This document shows, one piece after another, positions 56,868-64,000 of a DNA stretch of 64,000 nt (position 1 is its first letter; the number at the start of each line of letters is the position of its first letter). Source of the DNA: Microbacterium pseudoresistens (lineage in GTDB: Bacteria; Actinomycetota; Actinomycetes; Actinomycetales; Microbacteriaceae); assembly GCF_013409745.1 (NCBI RefSeq), contig NZ_JACCBH010000001.1, forward strand, positions 1,798,001 to 1,862,000. The letters are read 5' to 3'. Below the pieces are notes generated by a model. It made no database searches and was not told the origin of the DNA. It worked only from the letters and a program-made list of their open reading frames with translations. Position numbers and translations under genes: made by a program.

Positions 56868-57848
56868 TCAGTTCGCTCCCGAGAACTCGGCGCGGCGGGC
56901 GACGATCCAGCGCGCCAGCGCGTTGACCGCGAAGGTCACGACGAAGAGGATGAGGCCGGTCGCGACGAGCGTGTTCACGCCCGTGCCGTGCGCCTCCGGG
57001 AAGGCCAGGGCGATGTTCGCGGGGATGGGCGTCGGGTTGGTGGAGGTGAGCACGAGGAAGCTCACCACGGCCGAGGGCGAGAGCACCATGGTGACGGCCA
57101 TCGTCTCGCCCAGCGCGCGGCCCAGGGCGAGCATGGCGGCCGAGACCATGCCGCCTCGCGCGAACGGGAGCACCGACATCCGCACCATCTCCCACCGGGT
57201 GGCGCCCAGGGCGAGCGCCGCCTCCTCGTGCAGCTTCGGTGTCTGCAGGAACACCTCGCGGCAGATGGCGGTCATGATCGGGATGCACATCACGGCGAGC
57301 ACCAGGGCGGCGGTGAGGATGGTCTTGCCGGTGGGCGAGACCTGTCCGCCGAAGAACGGCACCCAGGCGGCGTTGGCGTTGAGCCAGGCGTAGATCGGCT
57401 GCAGCAGGGGAGCGAGCACGAGCCCGCCCCACAGGCCGAAGACGACCGAGGGCACGGCGGCGAGGAGATCGATGATGTAGCCCAGCACCGAGGCGAGCCG
57501 CCGCGGCGCGTAGTGCGAGATGAACAGCGCGATGCCGATCGAGATCGGCGCGGCGATGATCAGGGCGATGAACGAGGCCCACAGCGTGCCGAAGACGAGC
57601 GGCCACACGTACGACCAGAACGAGTCGCCGCGCAGGATGTGGTTGCCGCTCGTGTCGGTGTCGAAGGCCGGCAGGCTCTGGATGATGAGGAATGCGGCGA
57701 CGGCGGCGAGCACGATGAGGATGACGATGCCGGCGCCGAGCGCCGTGCCCGAGAACACCCGGTCGCCGAGGCGCTGCTTGGCCCTGATGGGTGCGGGCGG
57801 CGCCGGAGGGGCCGCGGTGGCGACGGGATCCTGCTCGGTCGTGCTCAT
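56868..57848 (-). CDS. pstC: phosphate ABC transporter permease PstC
   Basis: 326 residues. Six membrane helices and the EAA loop KLHEEAALALGATRWEMVRM. N-terminal Ala/Pro-rich stretch. The ATG at 57848 follows GGGAG and is preferred over an upstream extension. Confidence 0.95.
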   Translation of the reverse strand: MSTTEQDPVATAAPPAPPAPIRAKQRLGDRVFSGTALGAGIVILIVLAAVAAFLIIQSLPAFDTDTSGNHILRGDSFWSYVWPLVFGTLWASFIALIIAAPISIGIALFISHYAPRRLASVLGYIIDLLAAVPSVVFGLWGGLVLAPLLQPIYAWLNANAAWVPFFGGQVSPTGKTILTAALVLAVMCIPIMTAICREVFLQTPKLHEEAALALGATRWEMVRMSVLPFARGGMVSAAMLALGRALGETMAVTMVLSPSAVVSFLVLTSTNPTPIPANIALAFPEAHGTGVNTLVATGLILFVVTFAVNALARWIVARRAEFSGAN

Positions 57849-57912
57849 GGTCTCCCTGTTCGGAATGGATGGAGCGGTTCGGCGTGCGCGGGTGCGGTTC
57901 TCTGGCGGCGAC

Positions 57913-57956
57913 CCGCCGATGCCCCCGCGCCCGGTCGGAGGCGAGGGCACCGGCGG
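57913..57956 (-). terminator. intercistronic hairpin between pstS and pstC
   Basis: A long stem of three perfect blocks (6, 5 and 3 bp) separated by single A-C mismatches. It probably limits read-through so that PstS is made in excess over the membrane parts. Confidence 0.55.
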
Positions 57957-57977
57957 ATCAGTGAACGCTCACGCCGT

Positions 57978-59081
57978 TCAGCCGACCTGGATGAGGTCGA
58001 TGGCCGCGAGCACCTGCTCGCGCAGACCATCCGAGATAGGAGCGTTGCCCGCGTTGGCCTCGGCGGCCTTCTGGGCCTCGTCGCTGGCGACGTACTGGAA
58101 GTAGCTCTTGACGAGCTCGGCGGTGTTGGCGTCGTCGTACTGGACGCAGCCGATGAGGTAGCTCACCAGTGCGATCGGGTACGCCCCGCCGGTCGCGGCG
58201 GCCGGGTCGACGTCGAAGACGAGGTCGCCTTCGCCGCGGCCCTCGACGAGCGGCGAGTTCTCGACGAGCTTCGAGGCGGCCTCGGCCGAGTAGGCGATGA
58301 ACTCGCCGTCGACGCCGACGTGCACCTGGCCGAGGTCGCCGACCTGGGAGGCGTCGGCGAACCCGATCGTGCCGTTGCCGGCCGTGAGCGCCTGCACGAC
58401 GCCCGAGGTGCCCTGGCCGGCCTCGCCGCCCTGGATGGGCCACTCGTCGCTGACCTCGTAGGTCCACACATCCGGAGCGGTGGCGGCGAGGTACTTCGTG
58501 AAGGTCTCCTGCGTGCCCGAGGGGTCGGAGCGGTGCACGGGTGCGATCGCCAGGTCGGGCAGGGTCGTACCGGAGTTGAGCGCGGCGATGGCCGGGTCGT
58601 TCCAGTTGGAGATCGTGCCGGCGAAGATGCTGGCGATGGTGGCGGCGTCGAGGTTGAGCGTGTCGACGCCTTCGAGGTTGAACGCGACGGCGACGGGCGA
58701 GATGTACAGCGGCACCTCGACGATGTCGTCGGCGGCGCAGGCGCCGAAGCCGCCCGCGGCGATCTCCTCGTCGTTGAAGGCGCGGTCGGAGCCGATGAAC
58801 ACGCTGCCGCCCTCGAGGAAGTTCTCGCGCCCCGTGCCCGAGCCGGTGGGCTCGTAGTTGACGGTGACGTCGGGGTTGGCGGTCTGGAAGCCGGCGACCC
58901 AGGCCTCCTGGGCGGCGGTCTGCGACGAGGCGCCGGTGGCGTCGATGGTGCCCGAGAGGGAGGAGCCGGCGGGTGCGTCGGTCGAGCCGCCGGCGGCGGC
59001 CTCGTTCGCGGCGCAGCCGGCGAGGGTGAGTGCAGCGACGGCGCCGATGGCGCCGATACGGGCGATGCGGGAGATCTTCAC
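57978..59081 (-). CDS. pstS: phosphate-binding lipoprotein PstS
   Basis: 367 residues. Lipobox LAGC with Cys23. Phosphate-binding features ATGASSQTAAQEAW and, later, RSDPSGTQETF, the segments that contact phosphate in PstS. The GTG at 59081 is chosen because it places the signal peptide correctly (VKISRIARIGAIGAVAALTL); an upstream ATG would add 17 unlikely residues. Preceded by a -10 box and a PHO box, so induced by phosphate starvation. Confidence 0.94.
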   Translation of the reverse strand: MKISRIARIGAIGAVAALTLAGCAANEAAAGGSTDAPAGSSLSGTIDATGASSQTAAQEAWVAGFQTANPDVTVNYEPTGSGTGRENFLEGGSVFIGSDRAFNDEEIAAGGFGACAADDIVEVPLYISPVAVAFNLEGVDTLNLDAATIASIFAGTISNWNDPAIAALNSGTTLPDLAIAPVHRSDPSGTQETFTKYLAATAPDVWTYEVSDEWPIQGGEAGQGTSGVVQALTAGNGTIGFADASQVGDLGQVHVGVDGEFIAYSAEAASKLVENSPLVEGRGEGDLVFDVDPAAATGGAYPIALVSYLIGCVQYDDANTAELVKSYFQYVASDEAQKAAEANAGNAPISDGLREQVLAAIDLIQVG

Positions 59082-59134
59082 TGTGTGATCCGTTCGATCG
59101 GTGTTCGGTGGAGCCCGGTGCAGGGCACACAACG

Positions 59135-59140
59135 ACGCTA
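59135..59140 (-). promoter_or_regulatory. -10 box of pstS
   Basis: TAGCGT on the minus strand; predicted start near 59128, leader about 47 nt. Confidence 0.5.
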
Positions 59141-59171
59141 GGAGTGACGGTTAACGAGACTCTCCTGCGCT

Positions 59172-59189
59172 GGTGAACGGCAGGTGAAC
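59172..59189 (-). promoter_or_regulatory. PHO box (PhoP binding site) of pstS
   Basis: Two direct repeats GTTCACC spaced 11 bp (59189-59183 and 59178-59172), matching the 11-nt units of actinobacterial PhoP sites; a degenerate third, GTTAACC, lies at 59155-59149. Located just upstream of the pstS -10 box. Confidence 0.7.
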
Positions 59190-59216
59190 GGCTTGCGTCG
59201 AGCAGAACTCGATCGC

Positions 59217-60176
59217 TCAGGCCCTGGGCGTGTGCGTCTCGATGCAGACGAGTCCGGATCCGGGGTTCGATGACGACAGGTGCGCCACGCTGAACGCGGC
59301 GACATCCAGCGCCGAGGCGCTGCTCACGTACGAGCCCTGCATCGTGCCGGTGGCCAGCGCGATCTCGCGCAGGACGTCCGGCAGCACGGGGCCGTGGCTG
59401 CAGATGACGGCGGCCTTGCCCGCGCGCACCCGCTTGCCGACCACCGAGCGCACATCGGCGGTGCCGTCCTCCCACGCGTCCTGACTGAGCAGGGGAGTGA
59501 GCTTCGGGGCGCGCGTGATCGCGCGGGCCAGCGGCGCGACGGTCTGCTCGCAGCGCACGGCGTCGCTGCTGACGATGCGCTTGACGCCGAAGGTGCGCAG
59601 CGCCCCGACGATCCCGGTCGCCTGGGCGCGACCGCGCTCGGTGAGCGGGCGCGTGGCATCCGATCCGCCCCACTCCGAGCGGCTCATCGCCTTGCCGTGG
59701 CGCAGCGCGATGAGCGGGAACGTCTCCAGCACTCCGTCGTCGACGAGGGCATGGAAGGCGTCGAGGATCTCGATGTCGACAGGGTAGGTCAGTCGTGCGC
59801 GGGCCTTCTTCAGGCTCACCCATTCCAGTGCGGCGATCTCGCGGTTGGGCACGAACGCCGATGCGCGGATGGCCTTGTCGGTGGCGTGCGCGGCCCAGTA
59901 GTGCACGATCTTCTGCTTGCCGTTGTCCATCCGGTAGCGCGAGACGCCCACCGGCGCGCCGAGCACGACGGCGATGCCGGTCTCCTCGAAGATCTCGCGC
60001 ACCGCGGTCTCGGCGAGCATCTCGCCCGGGTCCACCTTGCCCTTGGGCAGCGTCACGTCGCCGTACTTGGTTCGGTGGATGAGCAGCACACGCAGCTTCC
60101 CCTCCACGAACCTCCAGAGCAGACCGCCCGCCGCGTACACCGCGTGGTTCTCGCCGCGCGCCTTGCCCGAGGTCAT
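59217..60176 (-). CDS. Nudix hydrolase fused to a histidine phosphatase (MutT1-like)
   Basis: 319 residues with two domains. N-terminal Nudix with the box [23 protein letters not shown] (catalytic glutamates); C-terminal histidine phosphatase with ALRHGKA and later ICSHGPVL. This is the MutT1 arrangement of mycobacteria, which acts on 8-oxo-dGTP and diadenosine polyphosphates. The ATG overlaps the ppk stop (ATGA), a conserved ppk-mutT1 pairing. Confidence 0.9.
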   Translation of the reverse strand: MTSGKARGENHAVYAAGGLLWRFVEGKLRVLLIHRTKYGDVTLPKGKVDPGEMLAETAVREIFEETGIAVVLGAPVGVSRYRMDNGKQKIVHYWAAHATDKAIRASAFVPNREIAALEWVSLKKARARLTYPVDIEILDAFHALVDDGVLETFPLIALRHGKAMSRSEWGGSDATRPLTERGRAQATGIVGALRTFGVKRIVSSDAVRCEQTVAPLARAITRAPKLTPLLSQDAWEDGTADVRSVVGKRVRAGKAAVICSHGPVLPDVLREIALATGTMQGSYVSSASALDVAAFSVAHLSSSNPGSGLVCIETHTPRA

Positions 60177-62335
60177 CGCGCCGTCCGCGGGCGCCGGCGG
60201 CGCTGGATGCGCTGCATGGTCTGATCCTGCAGGTCGGCGAGGGGCGAGCCGTCGGCGGCGGTCGCGTGGCGGATCCATTCGCCATTGTCGCCCAGATGCC
60301 ACGACGAGGTGTCGGGCGACATGGCCTCCTCGAAGAAGCCGAGCAGCTCCTCGATGTGCGCGGAGGCGTTGACGCGCACGAGCGCCTCGACGCGGCGGTC
60401 GAGGTTGCGGTGCATCATGTCGGCGCTGCCGATGTACACCTGGGGATCGCCGCCGTTCTCGAACGCGAAGATGCGGGAGTGCTCCAGGTAGCGGCCGAGG
60501 ATGCTGCGCACCGTGATGTTGTCGGTGACCCCGGCCAGGTCGCTGCGCAGACTGCAGATGCCGCGCACCCAGACGTCGACGGGAACGCCCGCCGCGCTCG
60601 CCCGGTACAGGGCGTCGATGATCTGTTCGTCGACGATCGAGTTGACCTTGAACCGGATGCGCGCGGGCTTGCCCGCCAGGGCGTTGACCCGTTCGCGCTC
60701 GATCTGGCGCAGCAGCCCTTTACGCAGGTGCAGCGGGGCGACGAGCAGGCGTTTGAACTTCTTCTCGATCGCGTAGCCGCTGAGCTCGTTGAACAGCCGG
60801 GTGAGGTCTTTGCCCACCTGCGGGTCGGCGGTGAACAGGCCGAGATCTTCGTACACCCGGCTCGTCTTGGGGTTGTAGTTTCCCGTGCCCACGTGCGAGT
60901 AGTGGCGCAGCGCGCCCTCCTCGTTGCGGATGATGAGGGCGAGCTTGCAGTGGGTCTTCAGCCCCACGAGCCCGTACACGACGTGCACCCCGGCCTTCTC
61001 GAGCTTGCGTGCCCACACGATGTTGTTCGCCTCATCGAATCGGGCCTTCACCTCCACGAGGGCGAGCACCTGCTTGCCCGCCTCGGCGGCGTCGATGAGC
61101 GCCTGCACGATGGGACTGTCGCCCGAGGTGCGGTACAGGGTCTGCTTGATGGCGAGCACGTGCGGATCGCGCGCGGCCTGCTCCAGGAACGCCTGCACGC
61201 TCGTCGCGAACGACTCGTACGGGTGGTGCACGAGCACGTCGGCCTTGCGGATGGCCTTGAACACGTCGCCGCGCTCGTTGTTGTCGCCGGGCTGGAACGC
61301 CACGGCGGTGGTCGGCACATGCGGCGGGTAGCGCAGGTCGGGCCGGTCGATGCGCGACAGGTCGAACAGCCCCCGCAGATCGAGCGGGCCGGGCAGGCGG
61401 TAGACCTCCTGGTCGGTGATGTCGAGCTCCTTGATGAGGAGGTCGAGCGTCACGTCATCCATGTCGTCGGTGATCTCCAGCCGGATCGGCGGGCCGAACC
61501 GGCGGCGCAGCAGCTCCGCCTCCAACGCCTGGATGAGGTTCTCGCTCTCGTCCTCCTCGATTTCCACATCCTCGTTGCGGGTCAGGCGGAACGCGTGGTG
61601 GTCGAGCACCTCCATGCCGGGGAAGAGGTCGTCGAGGTGGTTGGCGATGAGCTCTTCGAGACGGATGAACCGCATCCCCGCCGCCCCCGGCACCGGCACG
61701 AAACGGGGGAGCATCGGCGGCACCTTGAGGCGCGCGAACTCCTGGCGGCCGGTGCGCGCGTTGCGGATGCGGATGGCGAGGTTGAGCGAGAGACCCGAGA
61801 TGTAGGGGAAGGGGTGCGCCGGATCGACGGCCAGCGGCATGAGCACGGGGAACACGTTCGTGCCGAAGTAGTCGGTGAGCTCGGCGCGCTCCGCGCCGTC
61901 GAGGTCGGCCCAGTCGGCGACCTCGACGCCGGCGTCCATCAGCGCGGGCCGCACGTGCTCGATCCACGCCGACGCGTGGCGCAGCTGAAGCTCGTGCGCA
62001 TGGGTGGAGATCTCGGCCAGCAGGTCGGAGGGGGAGCGGCCCACGTTGGTCGGCACCGCGAGGCCGGTGACGATGCGACGCTTGAGGCCGGCGACGCGCA
62101 CCATGAAGAACTCGTCGAGGTTGCCGGCGAAGATGGCGAGGAAGTTCGCCCGCTCCAGCACAGGCAGCGTGGCGTCCTCGGCGAGTTCGAGCACGCGCTG
62201 GTTGAACGCCAGCCAGCTCAGCTCGCGATCCAGATAGCGGTTCTCCGGCAGGGAGTCGTCGTCTTCGACGACCGCGTCGAAGTCGTCGTCCTCGGCGTCG
62301 CCGAGACCGGAATCGGCCAGTATGGGATCGATCAT
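60173..62335 (-). CDS. ppk: polyphosphate kinase
   Basis: 720 residues from ATG 62335 (an ATG at 62344 gives three more). Makes polyphosphate from ATP. N-domain [19 protein letters not shown], middle domain, and the C-domains with the phosphorylated histidine in [13 protein letters not shown] (His481) and the second conserved His in [20 protein letters not shown] (62348-62343) lies seven bases before 62335, which supports a leaderless start there and would destroy the alternative start as part of the -10 box. Confidence 0.95.
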   Translation of the reverse strand: MIDPILADSGLGDAEDDDFDAVVEDDDSLPENRYLDRELSWLAFNQRVLELAEDATLPVLERANFLAIFAGNLDEFFMVRVAGLKRRIVTGLAVPTNVGRSPSDLLAEISTHAHELQLRHASAWIEHVRPALMDAGVEVADWADLDGAERAELTDYFGTNVFPVLMPLAVDPAHPFPYISGLSLNLAIRIRNARTGRQEFARLKVPPMLPRFVPVPGAAGMRFIRLEELIANHLDDLFPGMEVLDHHAFRLTRNEDVEIEEDESENLIQALEAELLRRRFGPPIRLEITDDMDDVTLDLLIKELDITDQEVYRLPGPLDLRGLFDLSRIDRPDLRYPPHVPTTAVAFQPGDNNERGDVFKAIRKADVLVHHPYESFATSVQAFLEQAARDPHVLAIKQTLYRTSGDSPIVQALIDAAEAGKQVLALVEVKARFDEANNIVWARKLEKAGVHVVYGLVGLKTHCKLALIIRNEEGALRHYSHVGTGNYNPKTSRVYEDLGLFTADPQVGKDLTRLFNELSGYAIEKKFKRLLVAPLHLRKGLLRQIERERVNALAGKPARIRFKVNSIVDEQIIDALYRASAAGVPVDVWVRGICSLRSDLAGVTDNITVRSILGRYLEHSRIFAFENGGDPQVYIGSADMMHRNLDRRVEALVRVNASAHIEELLGFFEEAMSPDTSSWHLGDNGEWIRHATAADGSPLADLQDQTMQRIQRRRRPRTAR

Positions 62336-62342
62336 GGGGTAC

Positions 62343-62348
62343 ATCTAA
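62343..62348 (-). promoter_or_regulatory. -10 box of leaderless ppk
   Basis: TTAGAT on the minus strand, seven bases before ATG 62335. Confidence 0.5.
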
Positions 62349-62382
62349 GCATTGGCACGTTGCGAGGGTGTGAACGAACGGG

Positions 62383-63075
62383 TCAACCCTCGACGGGGGC
62401 GGGGTCGGGGGCGTCCTCCTCGGAGATGTTGAAGCGGTAACCGACGTTGCGCACGGTGCCGATGATGTGCTCCTGGTCGCCGAGCTTGGCACGCAGCCGG
62501 CGCACGTGCACGTCGACCGTGCGGGTGCCGCCGAAGTAGTCGTACCCCCACACCTCGCTGAGCAGCTGCTCGCGGGTGAACACGCGGGCAGGGTGCGTGG
62601 CGAGGAAGTGCAGCAGTTGGAACTCCTTGTACGTGAGATCCAGCGGGCGTCCGCGCAGCTTCGCCGAGTACGACTGCTCGTCGATCGTCACGCCCGACGC
62701 CTGCACCCGCACGGGCGCCTCCTCGACCTGACCTCGCGCCAGCGCGAGCCGGATGCGCGCGTCGACCTCGGCGGGGCCGGCGGTGGCGAGCACCACGTCG
62801 TCGACGCCCCACTCGCCGCTGACGGCGCTCAGTCCGCCCTCGGTCGTCACGAGCAGGAGCGAGCCGCGCAGTCCCGTGGTGCGGATGAGCGAGCAGAGCG
62901 ATCTGGCGGCCATGAGGTCCGTGCGCGCGTCGACGACGACGACATCCGCATCCGGCGCCGTGACGAGCGCGGCGGGCTCGGCGGGGATCGTGCGCACCCG
63001 GTGGCTTAGCAGCTCCAGGGCGGGCAGAACCGGCTCCGCAGCGGGAGACGAGGTCAAGACCAGCAGGAGAGCCAA
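62383..63075 (-). CDS. glnR: nitrogen regulator GlnR (OmpR-type response regulator)
   Basis: 230 residues. Receiver domain lacking the full acidic pocket but with Asp49 in [27 protein letters not shown] and [14 protein letters not shown], the pattern of actinobacterial GlnR; then a winged helix with [16 protein letters not shown] and [21 protein letters not shown]. GlnR works as an orphan dimer to control nitrogen genes. TTG start after AAAGGA. Neighbourhood glnR-ppk-pst resembles that of other actinobacteria. Confidence 0.9.
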   Translation of the reverse strand: MALLLVLTSSPAAEPVLPALELLSHRVRTIPAEPAALVTAPDADVVVVDARTDLMAARSLCSLIRTTGLRGSLLLVTTEGGLSAVSGEWGVDDVVLATAGPAEVDARIRLALARGQVEEAPVRVQASGVTIDEQSYSAKLRGRPLDLTYKEFQLLHFLATHPARVFTREQLLSEVWGYDYFGGTRTVDVHVRRLRAKLGDQEHIIGTVRNVGYRFNISEEDAPDPAPVEG

Positions 63076-63129
63076 GCGGGATCCTTTCGTGCAGTCATGT
63101 TATCCGCCCCTGTGGGGGAGAATGGACGC

Positions 63130-63420
63130 ATGTCGGATCCGGTGCTCGCCCCGCGCAACGCGCTCTGGGGGCTTGCGATCACCTGGGCGTTCGCGCTGGT
63201 CGCCGCGATCGTCATCGGGATCGTGGCCCCGCCGTCGTCGACCATGACGTGGTTCATCGTCGCGTTCGGGGCGAGCGTGCTCGTCTCCTTCGCCGTGCAG
63301 CTCGTGCGCGGCGAGAAGAGCGGCTTCATCTTCCGGGTGGGCGCCGGGGCACTGGGCGCCCTCATCGTGATGGGCGTCGTCTCCGTCGGGCTCGGCGTCG
63401 TGACCCTGCTGGCGCTCTGA
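63130..63420 (+). CDS. small membrane protein
   Basis: 96 residues with three hydrophobic helices (ALWGLAITWAFALVAAIVIG, TMTWFIVAFGASVLVSFAV, GALGALIVMGVVSVGLGVV). Not recognised. The start is chosen because a weak -10 (GAGAAT) ends six bases upstream. Divergent from glnR. Confidence 0.75.
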   Translation: MSDPVLAPRNALWGLAITWAFALVAAIVIGIVAPPSSTMTWFIVAFGASVLVSFAVQLVRGEKSGFIFRVGAGALGALIVMGVVSVGLGVVTLLAL

Positions 63421-63473
63421 GCCGCTCGCGTTCCGGGCTGCTGCGTTCTGACGCGCTGTCCGCGTCGAACGGG

Positions 63474-63479
63474 TAGAGT
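63474..63479 (+). promoter_or_regulatory. -10 box of the 37-residue ORF
   Basis: TAGAGT ends seven bases before ATG 63487. Confidence 0.5.
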
Positions 63480-63486
63480 AGCGGTC

Positions 63487-63600
63487 ATGGACCTCGTCGC
63501 GCTCGAACTCTTCTTCGTCGGACTGCTGGGCCTGGCGAGCGTCGCGATCGCCTTCTGCGCCGGCGCCGTCCTGGTCAATCTCTTCCGCGGCCAGCGCTGA
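63487..63600 (+). CDS. 37-residue membrane microprotein
   Basis: MDLVALELFFVGLLGLASVA begins the product; one hydrophobic helix spans nearly all of it and it ends in NLFRGQR, a basic tail that would stay in the cytoplasm. The leaderless promoter supports translation. Function unknown. Confidence 0.6.
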   Translation: MDLVALELFFVGLLGLASVAIAFCAGAVLVNLFRGQR

Positions 63601-63671
63601 GCGCCGCGGATCCCGCTGCTCGGGGCCGTTCGCACCGCGGATCGCGCTCCCGCTGATTCGGAGGCGTCCGC

Positions 63672-64000
63672 ATGCTCGACCTTCCCACCGACCTCCCTCC
63701 CGAGATCGTGCCGCTGTCGTGGCTGCTCGGCGTCTGGGAGGGCACCGGCGTCATCGACTACACGGCCGAGGGGCATCATCACACCGGCGAGTTCACGCAT
63801 CGCGTGAGCTTCAGCCATGACGGCGGGCCGTTCCTCAACTACGCCGCCACCGCCGTGTTCGCTCCGGAGGGAGGGCCGTCCGTGCCTCTCGTCGCAGAGA
63901 CCGGCTTCTGGCGGCTGGCTCGCCCCGCCACCGCCTCGGATGCGGGGCCCGGGCTTCTGCCGCCGACCTCCGACGCGGCGATGCGGACGCCCGAAGACGT
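63672..64000 (+). CDS. nitrobindin-like heme-binding beta-barrel protein (partial)
   Basis: At least 109 residues; cut by the window end. N-terminus MLDLPTDLPPEIVPLSWLLG then GVWEGTG, the GxWxGxG motif of the FABP-like/nitrobindin family (DUF1794), which binds heme and may handle peroxynitrite. GGAGG eight bases upstream of the ATG. Confidence 0.85.
   Translation, partial: MLDLPTDLPPEIVPLSWLLGVWEGTGVIDYTAEGHHHTGEFTHRVSFSHDGGPFLNYAATAVFAPEGGPSVPLVAETGFWRLARPATASDAGPGLLPPTSDAAMRTPED

Overview
The window is about 70% GC chromosomal DNA from a high-GC Gram-positive (actinobacterium), most likely Microbacteriaceae and close to Microbacterium. This rests on GTG starts, dense ATGA/GTGA start-stop overlaps, a GlnR-type regulator, a DUF222-HNH gene, a small Tad pilus locus, the uricase cluster and a recurrent leaderless-promoter pattern (TANNNT six or seven bases before the start codon). 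The genus is an inference. No plasmid, phage or CRISPR was seen.

Layout. 0-2.6 kb: a peroxiredoxin, then a urate-degradation operon (uraD, uraH, uricase). 2.7-3.6 kb: tRNA hydroxylase trhO. 3.6-12.0 kb: a ribose/nucleoside island (ribokinase, LacI regulator, one ABC ATPase with two permeases, a binding lipoprotein, a nucleoside hydrolase) ending in a broken IS5-type transposase. Its two outer edges look like the two ends of one IS, with TA on both sides. 12-18.5 kb: MoxR / DUF58 / transglutaminase operon, rhomboid protease, SRP RNA and a membrane-anchored hypothetical. 18.5-25.7 kb: a HAD sugar phosphatase with a GH65 phosphorylase, dnaX-recR, and a DMT exporter. 25.7-27.1 kb: a DUF222-HNH gene broken by one in-frame TGA. 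27.2-37.2 kb: lysC, asd, mqo, tdk, a HAD hydrolase, tRNA-Pro, a phosphoesterase, a class A penicillin-binding protein, a DUF4177 protein and RidA. 37.3-39.3 kb: acs. 39.5-42.4 kb: a compact Tad/Flp locus. 42.5-48.7 kb: topA, tmk, holB and a secreted hydrolase. 48.7-54.8 kb: an SRAP protein with a non-canonical start, tRNA-Thr, nicotinamidase, small regulators, an intron-containing tRNA-Lys and a class IV aminotransferase. 54.9-63.1 kb: pstSCAB with a PHO box, a Nudix/phosphatase protein, ppk and glnR. The end holds small membrane proteins and a cut-off nitrobindin-like gene.

The most striking element is at 52758-53049 (minus strand). It is a tRNA-Lys(UUU) gene split after nucleotide 34 by a 219-nt group I intron. 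The intron core closely resembles the cyanobacterial tRNA-Leu(UAA) intron and sits at the same position of the anticodon loop. Other notable points are the IS-bounded nucleoside island placed exactly between two convergent stop codons, the SRAP gene whose best start is ATC so that the catalytic cysteine is residue 2, and the single-stop HNH pseudogene.

How the genes work together. Imported nucleosides would be cleaved by the nucleoside hydrolase, the ribose phosphorylated by ribokinase, and the purine base could reach the neighbouring urate pathway. PstSCAB, the PHO box and polyphosphate kinase form a phosphate acquisition and storage block next to the nitrogen regulator GlnR. LysC and Asd give aspartate semialdehyde for lysine, threonine and cell-wall precursors. 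DnaX, HolB, RecR, TopA and Tmk serve replication and repair.
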